A DNA stretch of 64,000 nt from Emticicia sp037153985. GTDB taxonomy: Bacteria > Bacteroidota > Bacteroidia > Cytophagales > Spirosomataceae. This document shows, in pieces, positions 51,160 through 61,077 of the stretch (its first letter is position 1; each line of letters begins with the position of its first letter). The translations under genes were made by a program, and so were the position numbers. The stretch is taken from positions 186,001 through 250,000 of the forward strand of contig NZ_JBBAYI010000001.1 of NCBI RefSeq assembly GCF_037153985.1. Reading direction: 5' to 3'. The notes beneath the pieces were generated by a model, which was given only the letters and a program-made list of their open reading frames with translations, made no database searches and was not told where the DNA came from.

Positions 51160-52476
51160 CTATCCGACAATGCTGTTTAATGCCATTACTCCCGCTAGGC
51201 CAGATACCGACACAAGCGTTTCCATCACTGACCATGTTTTGAGGGTATCGGTCATCGATAGCTGAAAATATTCTCTAAAAAGCCAGAAACCCGCATCGTT
51301 AACGTGCGAGAACATCATACTACCTGCCCCAATACTCAATACCATCAGGTGGGGTTCGGTATGGGTAGAAGCCAGCATAGGAGCCATAAATCCGGCAGTT
51401 GTAATGCCCGAAACCGTCGACGACCCTACCGCTACCCTGATAATAGCAGCCATTACCCAGCCTAAAACCAACGGATGCAACGCCGATGCCTGCATCATAT
51501 CAGCAATAGCTTTATTAATACCTGCGTCGGTTAATACCTGTTTTAATGCCCCTGCACCGCCAAAAATTAAAAATAACATAGCCACTTCTTTAATAGAGAT
51601 ACCCAGCATATCTGTTATTTCGTTCATTTTACGCTTTTGTTTAATACCAAGCGTATAAATAGCTACCAGTACCGAAATAAACATACTTACGGTTGAGTCA
51701 CCAATAAAAACAAGTGCCTGCCGTATAAAAGAATCTTTCGGGAAATAGGGAGCAATAAGCGTAGAGATACTAATTAATAATATGGGTAAAAGCACTGTCA
51801 GAAAACTGATAAATGCTGAAGGCATCTGAGAGTCTTCTAACTCAGTTGCAATAAAATTTTTGTTAGGTAAAGTTAAATATTTCTTGAGTGTTGCACCGAA
51901 TAAAGCTCCTGAAACAAGAATAGCCGGAATAGCTACCAGCAGCCCATAAAATAGGGTAGTACCCATATCGACTTTAAATTGATTCATAATAAACAATGGC
52001 GCAGGGTGTGGGGGCAAGTACCCTTGCGTAACAGACAACGAGGCCAGCATTGGTAAACCAATATAAACCGCAGGCAGCTTGTAACGATACGAGACCGTTA
52101 TCACAATAGGAGCCAGAAGCATAAACCCAACCGAGTAAAAAAGTGGAAGTCCAACAATAAAACCGGTTATCATGAATGCCCATCTTACATAGCCAGTACC
52201 AATAATGGACATCATTTTAGTCGAAATCCGCTGGGCTGCTCCACTTTGTGCTACCAATTTGCCGAGCATAGCCCCTAAAGCAATAATAGCTACAATAGAG
52301 CCAAGCGTGTCGCCTATGCCTTTCTGAATAGCACCAAGTATTTTTACCGGAGGCATTTTTAAAACAAGACCAACTCCGAAGCTAACCGCTAAAAACGAAA
52401 GAAAAGTGTGAAGTTTAAAATAAGAAATGAATATAATTAGCACAACTAGCCCAATAATGGTAACAAGTAAAGGCAT
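51160..52476 (-). CDS. GntP-family gluconate:H+ symporter
   Basis: A 438-residue inner-membrane transporter with about 12 helices. PPHPAPLFIMNQFKVDMGTT, VGSSTVSGITTAGFMAP and MMFSHVNDAGFWLFREYF are GntP signatures. The start at 52476 (MPLLVTIIGL) is chosen over an ATG 33 bp upstream because family members begin in this way. It imports gluconate or a related sugar acid with protons. No kinase gene lies beside it. It converges on the OMP gene with a 5-bp gap. Confidence 0.9.
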   Translation of the reverse strand: MPLLVTIIGLVVLIIFISYFKLHTFLSFLAVSFGVGLVLKMPPVKILGAIQKGIGDTLGSIVAIIALGAMLGKLVAQSGAAQRISTKMMSIIGTGYVRWAFMITGFIVGLPLFYSVGFMLLAPIVITVSYRYKLPAVYIGLPMLASLSVTQGYLPPHPAPLFIMNQFKVDMGTTLFYGLLVAIPAILVSGALFGATLKKYLTLPNKNFIATELEDSQMPSAFISFLTVLLPILLISISTLIAPYFPKDSFIRQALVFIGDSTVSMFISVLVAIYTLGIKQKRKMNEITDMLGISIKEVAMLFLIFGGAGALKQVLTDAGINKAIADMMQASALHPLVLGWVMAAIIRVAVGSSTVSGITTAGFMAPMLASTHTEPHLMVLSIGAGSMMFSHVNDAGFWLFREYFQLSMTDTLKTWSVMETLVSVSGLAGVMALNSIVG

Positions 52477-52610
52477 AAACAAGTAAGTGTTAAGGTTGAA
52501 TACACGCAAATTACGAAGGATTGTTGTAAATCAATAGTAACTCATGCAGATAAGAACATCGGTTAAAATAATTTATTGAGTATCTTTCTGCCAATCTGTC
52601 AGTATTATCG

Positions 52611-52682
52611 TAATTTTGTAACTTAATTAAAGACACCTCGCCGAAAATAAGAACTTTATTTTTGGCAATAGGGTTATTTTTG
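52611..52682 (+). promoter_or_regulatory. Three -7 elements upstream of miaB
   Basis: TAATTTTG (52611-52618), TATTTTTG (52657-52664) and TATTTTTG (52675-52682) all match TAnnTTTG. Initiation from the last would give a leader of about 15 nt. None has a clean TTTG at -33. Confidence 0.4.
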
Positions 52683-52702
52683 ATAAATCAAGGTCAATAA
52701 TC

Positions 52703-54145
52703 ATGAGTTTAGTTACAGGCAGATTAGAAATTCTGAAAGAAGAAGATAAAAAAGATTTAGATGTAGCACGTATCAGTGTTGATGAGGAGAGCGAGAGCAA
52801 ACGTAAGCTATATATTGAAAGCTACGGGTGCCAGATGAATTTTGCTGATAGTGAAATTGTGGCGTCAATTCTTCGGGAAAATGGCTTTGCCACTACCTCA
52901 AAAATAGATGAGGCAGAGCTGATTCTGCTTAATACCTGTGCCATTCGTGAAAATGCAGAGCAAAAGGTGAGAAACCGTCTGCAACATTTGGTTCCGATGA
53001 AGAAAAAACGCCAGAATGTTAAAATTGGTGTACTTGGTTGTATGGCCGAACGCCTGAAAACCAAGTTTCTGGAGGAAGAAAAAATTGTTGATATGGTGGT
53101 AGGCCCCGATGCCTATCGTGACTTGCCAAACCTCATTAACGAAGTAGAAGACGGCCAGAAAGCCGTAAACGTGTTCTTGTCAAGAGAAGAAACCTACGCA
53201 GATATTACCCCTATTCGTTTAGATTCAAACGGCGTTACGGCTTTTATCAGTATTATGCGCGGTTGTGACAATATGTGTAGTTTTTGTGTAGTACCTTTTA
53301 CTAGAGGCCGTGAAAGAAGCCGTGACCCTCACTCAATTGTGAAAGAAGCCACAGAACTTTTTGAACAGGGGTATCGTGAAGTAACACTTCTAGGGCAAAA
53401 CGTTGATTCTTATAAATGGAAACCTGCTAACGAAGAAGAGAACACTATTACCTTTGCAAACTTGCTTGAGAGGGTAGCACTCATTAATCCTGACCTGAGG
53501 GTTCGCTTCTCAACATCGCATCCCAAAGACATCACAGATGAGGTGTTATATACCATGAAGAAGTACGAAAATATCTGTAAATATATTCACTTACCTGCCC
53601 AAAGCGGTAGTAGCCGGATTCTTGAGTTAATGAATCGTACTTATGACCGCGAATGGTATATGAACAAAATAGATAGAATACGTGAGATTCTGGGAGAAGA
53701 ATGTGGTATTTCGCAAGACATGATTACGGGGTTCTGTACCGAAACCGAAGAAGACCATCAGGATACGCTCTCTTTGATGGACTACGTGAAGTATGATTAT
53801 GGATATATGTTTGCCTATTCGGAAAGACCTAATACTCCGGCAGCCAAAAAACTTGCTGATGATATTCCGGCCGAAATCAAAAACCGACGCTTAACAGAGG
53901 TAATTGCCAAACAGCAACAACACTCGCTCGAACGTAATCAGATGGCCATAGGTAAAGTGCATAAAATTTTGGTAGAGGGCTTCTCAAAGCGTTCAGCAGA
54001 GCATTTATGCGGACGGAACGACCAGAACAAAATGGTTGTTTTCCCGAAAGAAAACTTCCAGAAAGGCGACTACGTAAATGTTTTGGTAACAGAATGTACA
54101 GCCGCAACCCTGATTGGTAAAGCTGTTAATGAAGTTTTAGTTTAA
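52703..54145 (+). CDS. miaB: tRNA-2-methylthio-N6-dimethylallyladenosine synthase (MiaB)
   Basis: A 480-residue radical-SAM methylthiotransferase. The N-terminal UPF0004 domain has the auxiliary cluster Cys in YGCQMN, NTCAIRENA and GCMAER; the radical-SAM motif is RGCDNMCSFCVVPFTRGRE; a TRAM domain ends the protein (about 415-478). It methylthiolates i6A37 of tRNAs. It heads an operon with a sigma-54 activator gene (5 bp downstream) and lptE, a gene order conserved in Bacteroidota. Confidence 0.96.
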   Translation: MSLVTGRLEILKEEDKKDLDVARISVDEESESKRKLYIESYGCQMNFADSEIVASILRENGFATTSKIDEAELILLNTCAIRENAEQKVRNRLQHLVPMKKKRQNVKIGVLGCMAERLKTKFLEEEKIVDMVVGPDAYRDLPNLINEVEDGQKAVNVFLSREETYADITPIRLDSNGVTAFISIMRGCDNMCSFCVVPFTRGRERSRDPHSIVKEATELFEQGYREVTLLGQNVDSYKWKPANEEENTITFANLLERVALINPDLRVRFSTSHPKDITDEVLYTMKKYENICKYIHLPAQSGSSRILELMNRTYDREWYMNKIDRIREILGEECGISQDMITGFCTETEEDHQDTLSLMDYVKYDYGYMFAYSERPNTPAAKKLADDIPAEIKNRRLTEVIAKQQQHSLERNQMAIGKVHKILVEGFSKRSAEHLCGRNDQNKMVVFPKENFQKGDYVNVLVTECTAATLIGKAVNEVLV

Positions 54146-54150
54146 ATAAA

Positions 54151-55461
54151 ATGACCAACAACGCAGAAATACAAGCAGTCAAGAATCGTTTTGGAATCAT
54201 TGGCAATGCTCCTGCATTAAATTATGCGTTGAGTATAGCCATACAAGTTGCCCCAACAGACCTGACTGTGCTGATAACAGGTGAAAGTGGGAGTGGGAAA
54301 GAATCTTTTTCAAAGATAATCCATGCACTGAGTGCCCGCAAACATGGCCCTTTTATAGCCATTAACTGCGGTGCAATTCCTGAAGGAACCATCGACTCAG
54401 AGCTTTTCGGGCACGTGAAAGGCTCATTCACAGGGGCTATCGACGACCGCAAAGGCTATTTTGAAACTACTAGCACTGGTACTATTTTTCTGGATGAAAT
54501 TGCTGAACTCCCTATTGGCACGCAGGCACGTTTGCTTCGTGTACTTGAAAATGGCGAGTTTATTCCGGTGGGTTCATCAAAAGTAAAAAAGACCGATGTA
54601 AGAGTAGTAGCCGCTACCAATGTTAATCTGCTGGAAGCCGTAGAACGCGGTCGTTTCAGAGAAGATTTATATTATCGTTTAAATACTGTGCCTATCTCGG
54701 TGCCACCTTTGCGTGAGAGAGGGTATGATATTGATTTACTATTTAGAAAATTTTCAACTGACTTTGCAGATAAAAACCACATACAGCCCGTTGAGCTAAC
54801 CGATGGAGCCGTACAGTTGTTGATGAGTTTTCGTTTCCCCGGTAATATTCGTCAGCTCAAGAATATTGCAGAACAAATCACGATTCTGGAAACAGACAGG
54901 TTAATTTCTGCCGAAACATTGGCTAAGTACCTCCCTCGTGAACAAAGTAGCGGCTTGCCAGCGCTATTAAAAGGCATGAACGGAGGCAATGACAATGGGT
55001 TTTCGGAACGCGATTTACTATATAAAGTGCTATTTGATATGCGTAAAGACATGACCGACCTTAAGAAACTGGTATTGTCGTTAATGCAGGGCGGGCAAAT
55101 AACCCCCGATACTATCAAGCAGCACAGCGAACTTTTTAATGGTCTTCATCAGGAAGATAGCGTAGCCCTTGTGCCTCCGAGTGTGTACACACCGTCAGCA
55201 AGCCCATACCAGAATTTCCAGCCTGTTGATACTCATGGATTTATTAAAATTGATGACATTCAGGATAACCGAACAAACATTGAAGATATTTCGCATGAAA
55301 CCCATGAAGATTCGTTTTCTCTAGAAAAGCAGGAAAAGGAAATGATAATCAGGGCTTTGAAGAAAAACGGATTCAAACGAAAATATGCCGCTTCAGACCT
55401 CGGTATTTCGGAAAGAACCCTATACAGGAAAATCAAACAATACGACATTGAAGATGAATAA
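54151..55461 (+). CDS. Sigma-54-dependent transcriptional activator without receiver domain
   Basis: A 436-residue AAA+ activator. Walker A GESGSGKE is at residues 44-51, the sigma-54 contact loop GSFTGA (A-to-S variant) at 91-96, Walker B FLDEIAEL at 113-120, and a C-terminal Fis-type HTH is in KRKYAASDLGISERTLYRKI. The N-terminal regulatory domain is missing, so activity may be constitutive or controlled otherwise. It sits in the miaB operon and overlaps lptE by 8 bp, suggesting links to envelope functions. Confidence 0.93.
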   Translation: MTNNAEIQAVKNRFGIIGNAPALNYALSIAIQVAPTDLTVLITGESGSGKESFSKIIHALSARKHGPFIAINCGAIPEGTIDSELFGHVKGSFTGAIDDRKGYFETTSTGTIFLDEIAELPIGTQARLLRVLENGEFIPVGSSKVKKTDVRVVAATNVNLLEAVERGRFREDLYYRLNTVPISVPPLRERGYDIDLLFRKFSTDFADKNHIQPVELTDGAVQLLMSFRFPGNIRQLKNIAEQITILETDRLISAETLAKYLPREQSSGLPALLKGMNGGNDNGFSERDLLYKVLFDMRKDMTDLKKLVLSLMQGGQITPDTIKQHSELFNGLHQEDSVALVPPSVYTPSASPYQNFQPVDTHGFIKIDDIQDNRTNIEDISHETHEDSFSLEKQEKEMIIRALKKNGFKRKYAASDLGISERTLYRKIKQYDIEDE

Positions 55462-56023
55462 TATAAAAAACGAAGCATACAAAAACACAGGCAAACGATA
55501 CGTAACCTCTTCGGTTTTAAAAATTAGTTTCAGGGTGTTGTTATTGTTATCGGTTGGCTTTCTTTCTAATGCCTGTAAAATATACTCATTTACGGGAACT
55601 ACGCTCTCTAGCGACTTGAAAACAATTACGATTCAGACTTTTGTAATGAATACGGCCGGAGGGCCAGCCAACCTTACGCTGACATTCACCGAGAAACTAA
55701 AGGAATACTACCAGCGTAACACCAGCCTTAAATTAAAGCCTACTAACGGTGACTTGTATCTGGAAGGTGCTATTACTGGCTACGAACTTACGCCCGTAGC
55801 GGCTACCGCTAGCGACAAAGCTGCTTTGAACAGGCTCACTATTCGGGTTGAGGTAAGGTTTGTTAACAGCCAAAACGAAGATGAAAGTTTTGAAAAAGAA
55901 TTTTCGTTTTACAAAGACTTCCCACAAGACCAGACCTTAACGCAGGTTGAAGGCTCTTTAGTACCTCAGATACTCGACCAACTTGTATTAGATATATTCA
56001 ACAACACAGCAGCACAATGGTAG
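55454..56023 (+). CDS. lptE: LptE-family lipoprotein
   Basis: A 189-residue lipoprotein from the ATG at 55454, which overlaps the preceding stop. The signal has a long basic N-region and a lipobox SNAC (Cys41). The mature part (IYSFTGTTLSSDLKTITIQT, TEKLKEYYQRNTSLKLKPTN, GDLYLEGAITGYELTPVA) matches Bacteroidota LptE, which plugs the LptD barrel for LPS transport. The miaB-sigma54 activator-lptE order supports this. Confidence 0.88.
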   Translation: MNNIKNEAYKNTGKRYVTSSVLKISFRVLLLLSVGFLSNACKIYSFTGTTLSSDLKTITIQTFVMNTAGGPANLTLTFTEKLKEYYQRNTSLKLKPTNGDLYLEGAITGYELTPVAATASDKAALNRLTIRVEVRFVNSQNEDESFEKEFSFYKDFPQDQTLTQVEGSLVPQILDQLVLDIFNNTAAQW

Positions 56024-56113
56024 AAAAAGGTTTTTTCATGTATACCACATAATCTGGATTTTTGATGTGTAATTTAAGATATTTCTGTTTTTTTTTGTAC
56101 ATTTCCAAGTTAT

Positions 56114-56178
56114 TTGAAATATTTCAATGATAAAATCAAAATTCTGTACTACCTTTGTTCTTCGATTAGAGAATCGAA
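56114..56178 (+). promoter_or_regulatory. carB promoter region with two palindromes
   Basis: TACCTTTG at 56150-56157 is an exact -7 match. Upstream lies the perfect 14-bp palindrome TTGAAATATTTCAA (56114-56127), where the -33 box would be. Just after the predicted start lies TTCGATT-AGAG-AATCGAA (56161-56178). Confidence 0.5.
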
Positions 56179-56196
56179 ACCCCTTCACAAAAAAAA

Positions 56197-59040
56197 ATGC
56201 CAAAAAATCCCAATCTTAAGTCAGTTCTTATCATAGGCTCAGGCCCGATTATCATAGGTCAAGCATGCGAATTTGATTACTCAGGCTCTCAGGCAGCAAG
56301 GTCACTTAAAGAAGAAGGTATTGAAGTAAGTTTGATTAACTCAAACCCTGCTACTATCATGACCGACCCTCTCAATGCAGACTTTGTTTATCTGAAACCT
56401 CTTGAGAAAAAATCAATTGTAGAGATTCTGGAAAAACACAAAGCGATGGGTCGCCCTATTGATGCGGTTTTACCAACCATGGGTGGACAAACAGCCCTGA
56501 ATCTGGCTATTGACTGCGATAAAGCCGGTGTCTGGAAAAAATTCGGCGTACAAATCATAGGTGTTGATATTAAAGCAATTGAAACCACCGAAGACCGCGA
56601 GAAATTCCGTTTAAAAATGTTGGAATTAGGCATTGGCGTTTGTAAAGGACGCACAGCCCGTTCATTCTTGGAAGGAAAAGAAATTGCTCAGGAAATAGGT
56701 TTTCCGCTGGTAATTCGTCCTTCGTTTACTTTAGGAGGAACCGGAGGTGGATTTGTACATAACCCTGAAGATTTTGACAAAGCCCTGAATCATGGCTTGC
56801 ACGCGTCTCCTGTGCATGAAGTATTAGTTGAGCAGTCAATTTTGGGCTGGAAAGAGTTTGAGCTAGAGTTATTACGCGATAACAAAGGCAATATTGTGAT
56901 TATTTGTACCATAGAGAATTTTGACCCTATGGGTATTCATACCGGCGACTCTATTACCGTAGCACCTGCCATGACTCTGCCAGACACCATTTATCAAAGA
57001 ATGCGTGACATGGCAATCAAGATGATGAACGGAATAGGGCAGTTTGCGGGTGGTTGTAACGTGCAGTTCTCGTTACACCCTGATACCGACGAAATCATCG
57101 CCATCGAAATTAATCCACGTGTGAGCCGTTCGTCGGCTCTGGCTTCAAAAGCAACCGGATATCCGATTGCCAAGATTGCTGCCAAAATGGCGATAGGCTA
57201 CAATCTGGACGAGTTAATTAACCCGATTACAGGCAGTACTTCAGCCTTTTTTGAACCAGCCATTGACTACGTAATTGTAAAAGTTCCTCGCTGGAATTTT
57301 GATAAATTTCATGGTGCTGACCGCTCTTTAGGCCTGCAGATGAAATCGGTAGGAGAAACAATGGGTATTGGTCGTAACTTTCAGGAAGCACTACAAAAAG
57401 CGTGTCAGTCACTCGAAATCCGTAGAAATGGTCTTGGGGCAGACGGAAAAGAGTTAAAAGACCAGGAAGCTATCAAGAAATCGTTAGCAAACCCATCATG
57501 GAACCGACTATTCCATATCTATGATGCTTTCAAAGCCGGACTTTCGTTTAAAACCATTCAGAATCTTACGAAGATTGATAAATGGTTCTTACGCCAGATA
57601 GAAGAATTGATTTTGTTAGAAAGAGAAATCGAAAAATTCACGATTGATGAGCTACCAAAAGACCTTCTGCTAAGTGCCAAGCAAAAAGGATACGCCGACC
57701 GCCAGATTGCTCATTTACTGAACTGTAAAGAAAGCCAAGTATTTAATAAAAGAAACGAGCTTGGAATCAGACGTGTGTACAAATGCGTAGATACCTGTTC
57801 GGCCGAATTTGAAGCTAAAACTCCTTATTACTATTCGACGTTTAATGCTAATCAGGAAAACCCTGATAATGAATCGGTGACGTCTGATCGTAAAAAAGTT
57901 TTAGTCTTAGGTTCAGGACCTAACCGTATTGGTCAGGGTATTGAGTTCGACTACTCATGCGTGCATGGTGTATTGGCAGCTAAAGAATGTGGCTACGAGA
58001 CAATCATGTTGAACTGTAATCCTGAAACGGTATCGACAGACCCCGATATTTCAGATAAACTGTACTTTGAGCCAGTATTCTGGGAGCATGTATATGACCT
58101 TATTCAACATGAAAAACCAGAAGGTGTAATTGTGCAGCTAGGTGGGCAAACAGCCCTTAAGATGGCCGAAAAACTTACCAAATACGGCATAAAAATTATT
58201 GGTACATCTTATGATGCGCTTGACCTTGCAGAAGATAGAGGAAGATTCTCAGAAAGATTAAGAGAATTAGATATTCCTTACCCACTTTTTGATACTGTAC
58301 GTTCGGCCGACCGCGCCACAGAGGTAGCAAAAGAGCTTGGCTTCCCGCTATTGGTTCGCCCTAGTTATGTACTAGGTGGACAAAGCATGAAAATTGTTAT
58401 TAATGAGCAAGAGTTAGAACAACACGTAGTGAAAATTCTGAATGAAATTCCTGATAATAATATTCTAATCGACCATTTTCTTGAAAATGCTATCGAAGCT
58501 GAAGCAGATGCTATCTGCGATGGCAAAGATGTGTATATCATTGGTATCATGGAGCATATAGAGCCAGCGGGTATTCACTCTGGCGACTCTTACGCTTTAT
58601 TACCACCTTTCGATTTAGGCGAAAACGTAATTGCTCAAATTGAAGAATATACCAGAAAAATAGCCGTAGGTTTAAATACAGTAGGGTTAATTAACATACA
58701 GTTTGCCATTAAAGATGAAAAAGTATATGTAATTGAGGCCAATCCAAGAGCATCACGTACTGTACCTTTCATTTGTAAAGCCTATCGCGAGCCTTATGTA
58801 AATTATGCTACGAAAGTGATGTTGGGTGAGAAAAAGGTAAAAGACTTTAAGTTTAAGCCTTACAAAAAAGGATACGCAATCAAGATTCCTGTTTTCTCGT
58901 TCAATAAATTCCCGAATGTAAATAAAGAACTTGGCCCTGAAATGAAATCAACGGGTGAGGGTATCTATTTCATTAAAGATTTAACAGACGATTTCTTCCT
59001 GCAAGTTTACGGTGAGCGTAATTTATACTTGAGCAGATAA
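56197..59040 (+). CDS. carB: Carbamoyl-phosphate synthase large subunit, lacking the allosteric domain
   Basis: A 947-residue CarB with both ATP-grasp halves: the carboxyphosphate half (ICSGPIIIGQACEFDYSG-like start at residues 10-27, then TLGGTGGGF) and the carbamate half (GSGPNRIGQGIEFDYSC, VLGGQSM). The protein ends at KSTGEGIYFIKDLTDDFF plus a short tail, where E. coli CarB (1073 residues) continues for about 130 residues as the MGS-like allosteric domain. It makes carbamoyl phosphate for arginine and pyrimidines. carA is not adjacent. Confidence 0.95.
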   Translation: MPKNPNLKSVLIIGSGPIIIGQACEFDYSGSQAARSLKEEGIEVSLINSNPATIMTDPLNADFVYLKPLEKKSIVEILEKHKAMGRPIDAVLPTMGGQTALNLAIDCDKAGVWKKFGVQIIGVDIKAIETTEDREKFRLKMLELGIGVCKGRTARSFLEGKEIAQEIGFPLVIRPSFTLGGTGGGFVHNPEDFDKALNHGLHASPVHEVLVEQSILGWKEFELELLRDNKGNIVIICTIENFDPMGIHTGDSITVAPAMTLPDTIYQRMRDMAIKMMNGIGQFAGGCNVQFSLHPDTDEIIAIEINPRVSRSSALASKATGYPIAKIAAKMAIGYNLDELINPITGSTSAFFEPAIDYVIVKVPRWNFDKFHGADRSLGLQMKSVGETMGIGRNFQEALQKACQSLEIRRNGLGADGKELKDQEAIKKSLANPSWNRLFHIYDAFKAGLSFKTIQNLTKIDKWFLRQIEELILLEREIEKFTIDELPKDLLLSAKQKGYADRQIAHLLNCKESQVFNKRNELGIRRVYKCVDTCSAEFEAKTPYYYSTFNANQENPDNESVTSDRKKVLVLGSGPNRIGQGIEFDYSCVHGVLAAKECGYETIMLNCNPETVSTDPDISDKLYFEPVFWEHVYDLIQHEKPEGVIVQLGGQTALKMAEKLTKYGIKIIGTSYDALDLAEDRGRFSERLRELDIPYPLFDTVRSADRATEVAKELGFPLLVRPSYVLGGQSMKIVINEQELEQHVVKILNEIPDNNILIDHFLENAIEAEADAICDGKDVYIIGIMEHIEPAGIHSGDSYALLPPFDLGENVIAQIEEYTRKIAVGLNTVGLINIQFAIKDEKVYVIEANPRASRTVPFICKAYREPYVNYATKVMLGEKKVKDFKFKPYKKGYAIKIPVFSFNKFPNVNKELGPEMKSTGEGIYFIKDLTDDFFLQVYGERNLYLSR

Positions 59041-59059
59041 TATAAAAATTAATTATTAT

Positions 59060-59091
59060 AAAGCCATTCTGAACAGAGTGGCTTTTATTTT
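59060..59091 (+). terminator. Terminator after carB
   Basis: AAAGCCATTCTG pairs with CAGAGTGGCTTT (one wobble) with an AA loop; the tail is TATTTTTG. Confidence 0.8.
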
Positions 59092-59129
59092 TGTTTAACT
59101 AAGAGTAAGAATTTTCTTTATAATTCGTT

Positions 59130-60191
59130 ATGTGGCTAAGTATTAAAAGATTCATTAAATACTTCCTGATTTTACTGCTGGTATTAATTGTAGGTTTTAT
59201 TGCTTTTAATTTTGATGCCGCTTTGTATGGATTTCGTCAGGCAAAAGGTCAGTTGAAAATTATTTTCAGTACACGTGCCGTTACCGACGTAATGGCCGAC
59301 AAGACCTTTCCAGATTCATTAAAAAAACGTATAGAATTAATTCAGGAAATTAAGCAATATGCTGTTGATTCTCTTGGTTTAAATCCTTCTGACAATTATA
59401 GTACTTTTTATGACCAGCATGGCAAGCCTATTTTATGGGTAATGACTGCCTGTGAACCCTTTGAGCTAAAAGCAAAAAAGTGGCATTTCCCGATTGTAGG
59501 AACATTTAGCTATAAAGGCTATTTTGAAAAAGAACTAGCCGATAAAGAAATAAATGAATTAAAAAAAGCAGGTTTTGATACACAATTAAACGAAGTTTCG
59601 GCTTGGAGTACCTTAGGATACTTAAAAGACCCTATTCTTAGTTCGATGCTTGGTTATTCTGATGGCAGGCTCGCAGCCTTAATTATTCATGAATTAACGC
59701 ATGGTACATTATTTGTGAAAAATAACCTTGAATTTAATGAAAATCTGGCAGATTTTATTGGAGACTACGGAGCCATCAGGTTTTTGGCTTATAAATACGG
59801 CAGAAATTCGGAGCAGCTTAAGAAATATGAACTCTCGAAACAATACAGCGATGCTTATAGCAGGCATTTAATCAGCGGAGCAAAGCAGTTAGACAGCCTT
59901 TATAAAAGTTTCGATAAAACCTTAACAAATGCACAAAAAACTACATATAAAATTGATTTGATAAGCAAAATAATAACTTCGGCTGATACGTTGATGAAGG
60001 GAGAAATGAAATTGCTCAGAAGAAAACCCAAACGTGCCAACGAAATTAATAATGCTTATTTTATTGGGTATCTTACCTACCAGAGCAAACAAAATCAGTT
60101 TGAAGAAGAATTTCGGCTAAAGTTTAATGAAGATTTTAAAAAGTATCTGGCTTATCTTAAACAAGCGTATCCGAGTAGTATTGTTTTCTGA
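59130..60191 (+). CDS. Predicted aminopeptidase (COG4324 type)
   Basis: A 353-residue membrane-anchored protein with an N-terminal helix (residues 10-28). The zinc motif HELTH is at 187-191 and a probable third ligand Glu204 in FNENLADFIG; WSTLGYLKDPILSSML upstream is typical of the COG4324 predicted aminopeptidases. The catalytic domain probably faces the periplasm. Substrate unknown. A DUF3108 gene follows 47 bp downstream. Confidence 0.85.
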   Translation: MWLSIKRFIKYFLILLLVLIVGFIAFNFDAALYGFRQAKGQLKIIFSTRAVTDVMADKTFPDSLKKRIELIQEIKQYAVDSLGLNPSDNYSTFYDQHGKPILWVMTACEPFELKAKKWHFPIVGTFSYKGYFEKELADKEINELKKAGFDTQLNEVSAWSTLGYLKDPILSSMLGYSDGRLAALIIHELTHGTLFVKNNLEFNENLADFIGDYGAIRFLAYKYGRNSEQLKKYELSKQYSDAYSRHLISGAKQLDSLYKSFDKTLTNAQKTTYKIDLISKIITSADTLMKGEMKLLRRKPKRANEINNAYFIGYLTYQSKQNQFEEEFRLKFNEDFKKYLAYLKQAYPSSIVF

Positions 60192-60238
60192 TAAGTGGCA
60201 TATTTTTTTAGTAATACATTCTGTTTAGAAACATAGTA

Positions 60239-61027
60239 ATGAAATATCTGCATAAAATATTAATAGTTTGTTTTTTATTCCTTTCGTCTGCTTTTATTGT
60301 AGGCGATGCTTATCGTTTTATACCCAATACGAGTTTTAAAGCTGGGGAATATATCGAATATAAAGTAAAATATGGCATTTTGCCAGTAGGAGAGGCCACC
60401 GTAGAGGTAAGCCCGCAAATATATCTGGTTAATAACCGTGCGTGTTTCAGAATCAATGTTTTTGGCAGAACCACAGGCCTGACAGATATTTTTCATATCA
60501 GAAACACCTATCGTTCGTATCTGGATACAGCGGCTATTTTGCCACAAAAATTCTTGATGAGCTTGCAGGAAAACAATTATAAAAAAGACCAGGTTATTCT
60601 TTTTGACCACCTCGGTAATTCTGCACTGCGTGAACAGAATAACGAGAAGAAAACATTTAATTTGCCAAATAATATTCATGATGTAGTATCAGGATATTAT
60701 TTCCTGCGTACACTCGATTTCACCAAAATGCGTTTAGGTGAAACAGTTGCAGCACCTATGTTCTTTGATGACCAAATCTATAATATGAAAGTTAAGTATA
60801 ACGGGAAAGGAAGTGTAAAAACAAGATTTGGCAAAATTGATGTTATTAAGCTAAGCCCTATCTTGCCTCCGAACGAAATGTTTAAGGGTGAAGATGCCAT
60901 CAAAATATGGGTATCGGACGATAAAAACCGTGTGCCTATCAGGATAGAACTTGATTTTCCGATTGGTAGTGCCAGTATGGAAATTAAAGCCTATAAAAAT
61001 AACAGGTATAATTTTGATTGGAAATAA
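60239..61027 (+). CDS. DUF3108 secreted protein
   Basis: A 262-residue protein with a signal peptide (ending near residue 23). The DUF3108 pattern is visible: FKAGEYIEYKVKYGILPVGEATVEV near the start, then VFGRTTGLTDIFHIRNTYRSYLD and GKIDVIKLSPILP. It is predicted to be a beta-rich periplasmic protein; function unknown. It is probably co-transcribed with the aminopeptidase gene. Confidence 0.88.
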   Translation: MKYLHKILIVCFLFLSSAFIVGDAYRFIPNTSFKAGEYIEYKVKYGILPVGEATVEVSPQIYLVNNRACFRINVFGRTTGLTDIFHIRNTYRSYLDTAAILPQKFLMSLQENNYKKDQVILFDHLGNSALREQNNEKKTFNLPNNIHDVVSGYYFLRTLDFTKMRLGETVAAPMFFDDQIYNMKVKYNGKGSVKTRFGKIDVIKLSPILPPNEMFKGEDAIKIWVSDDKNRVPIRIELDFPIGSASMEIKAYKNNRYNFDWK

Positions 61028-61077
61028 GATAAATACTTGTTCTGACAATTAAAGTATAAGAATATCTTCATAATATT

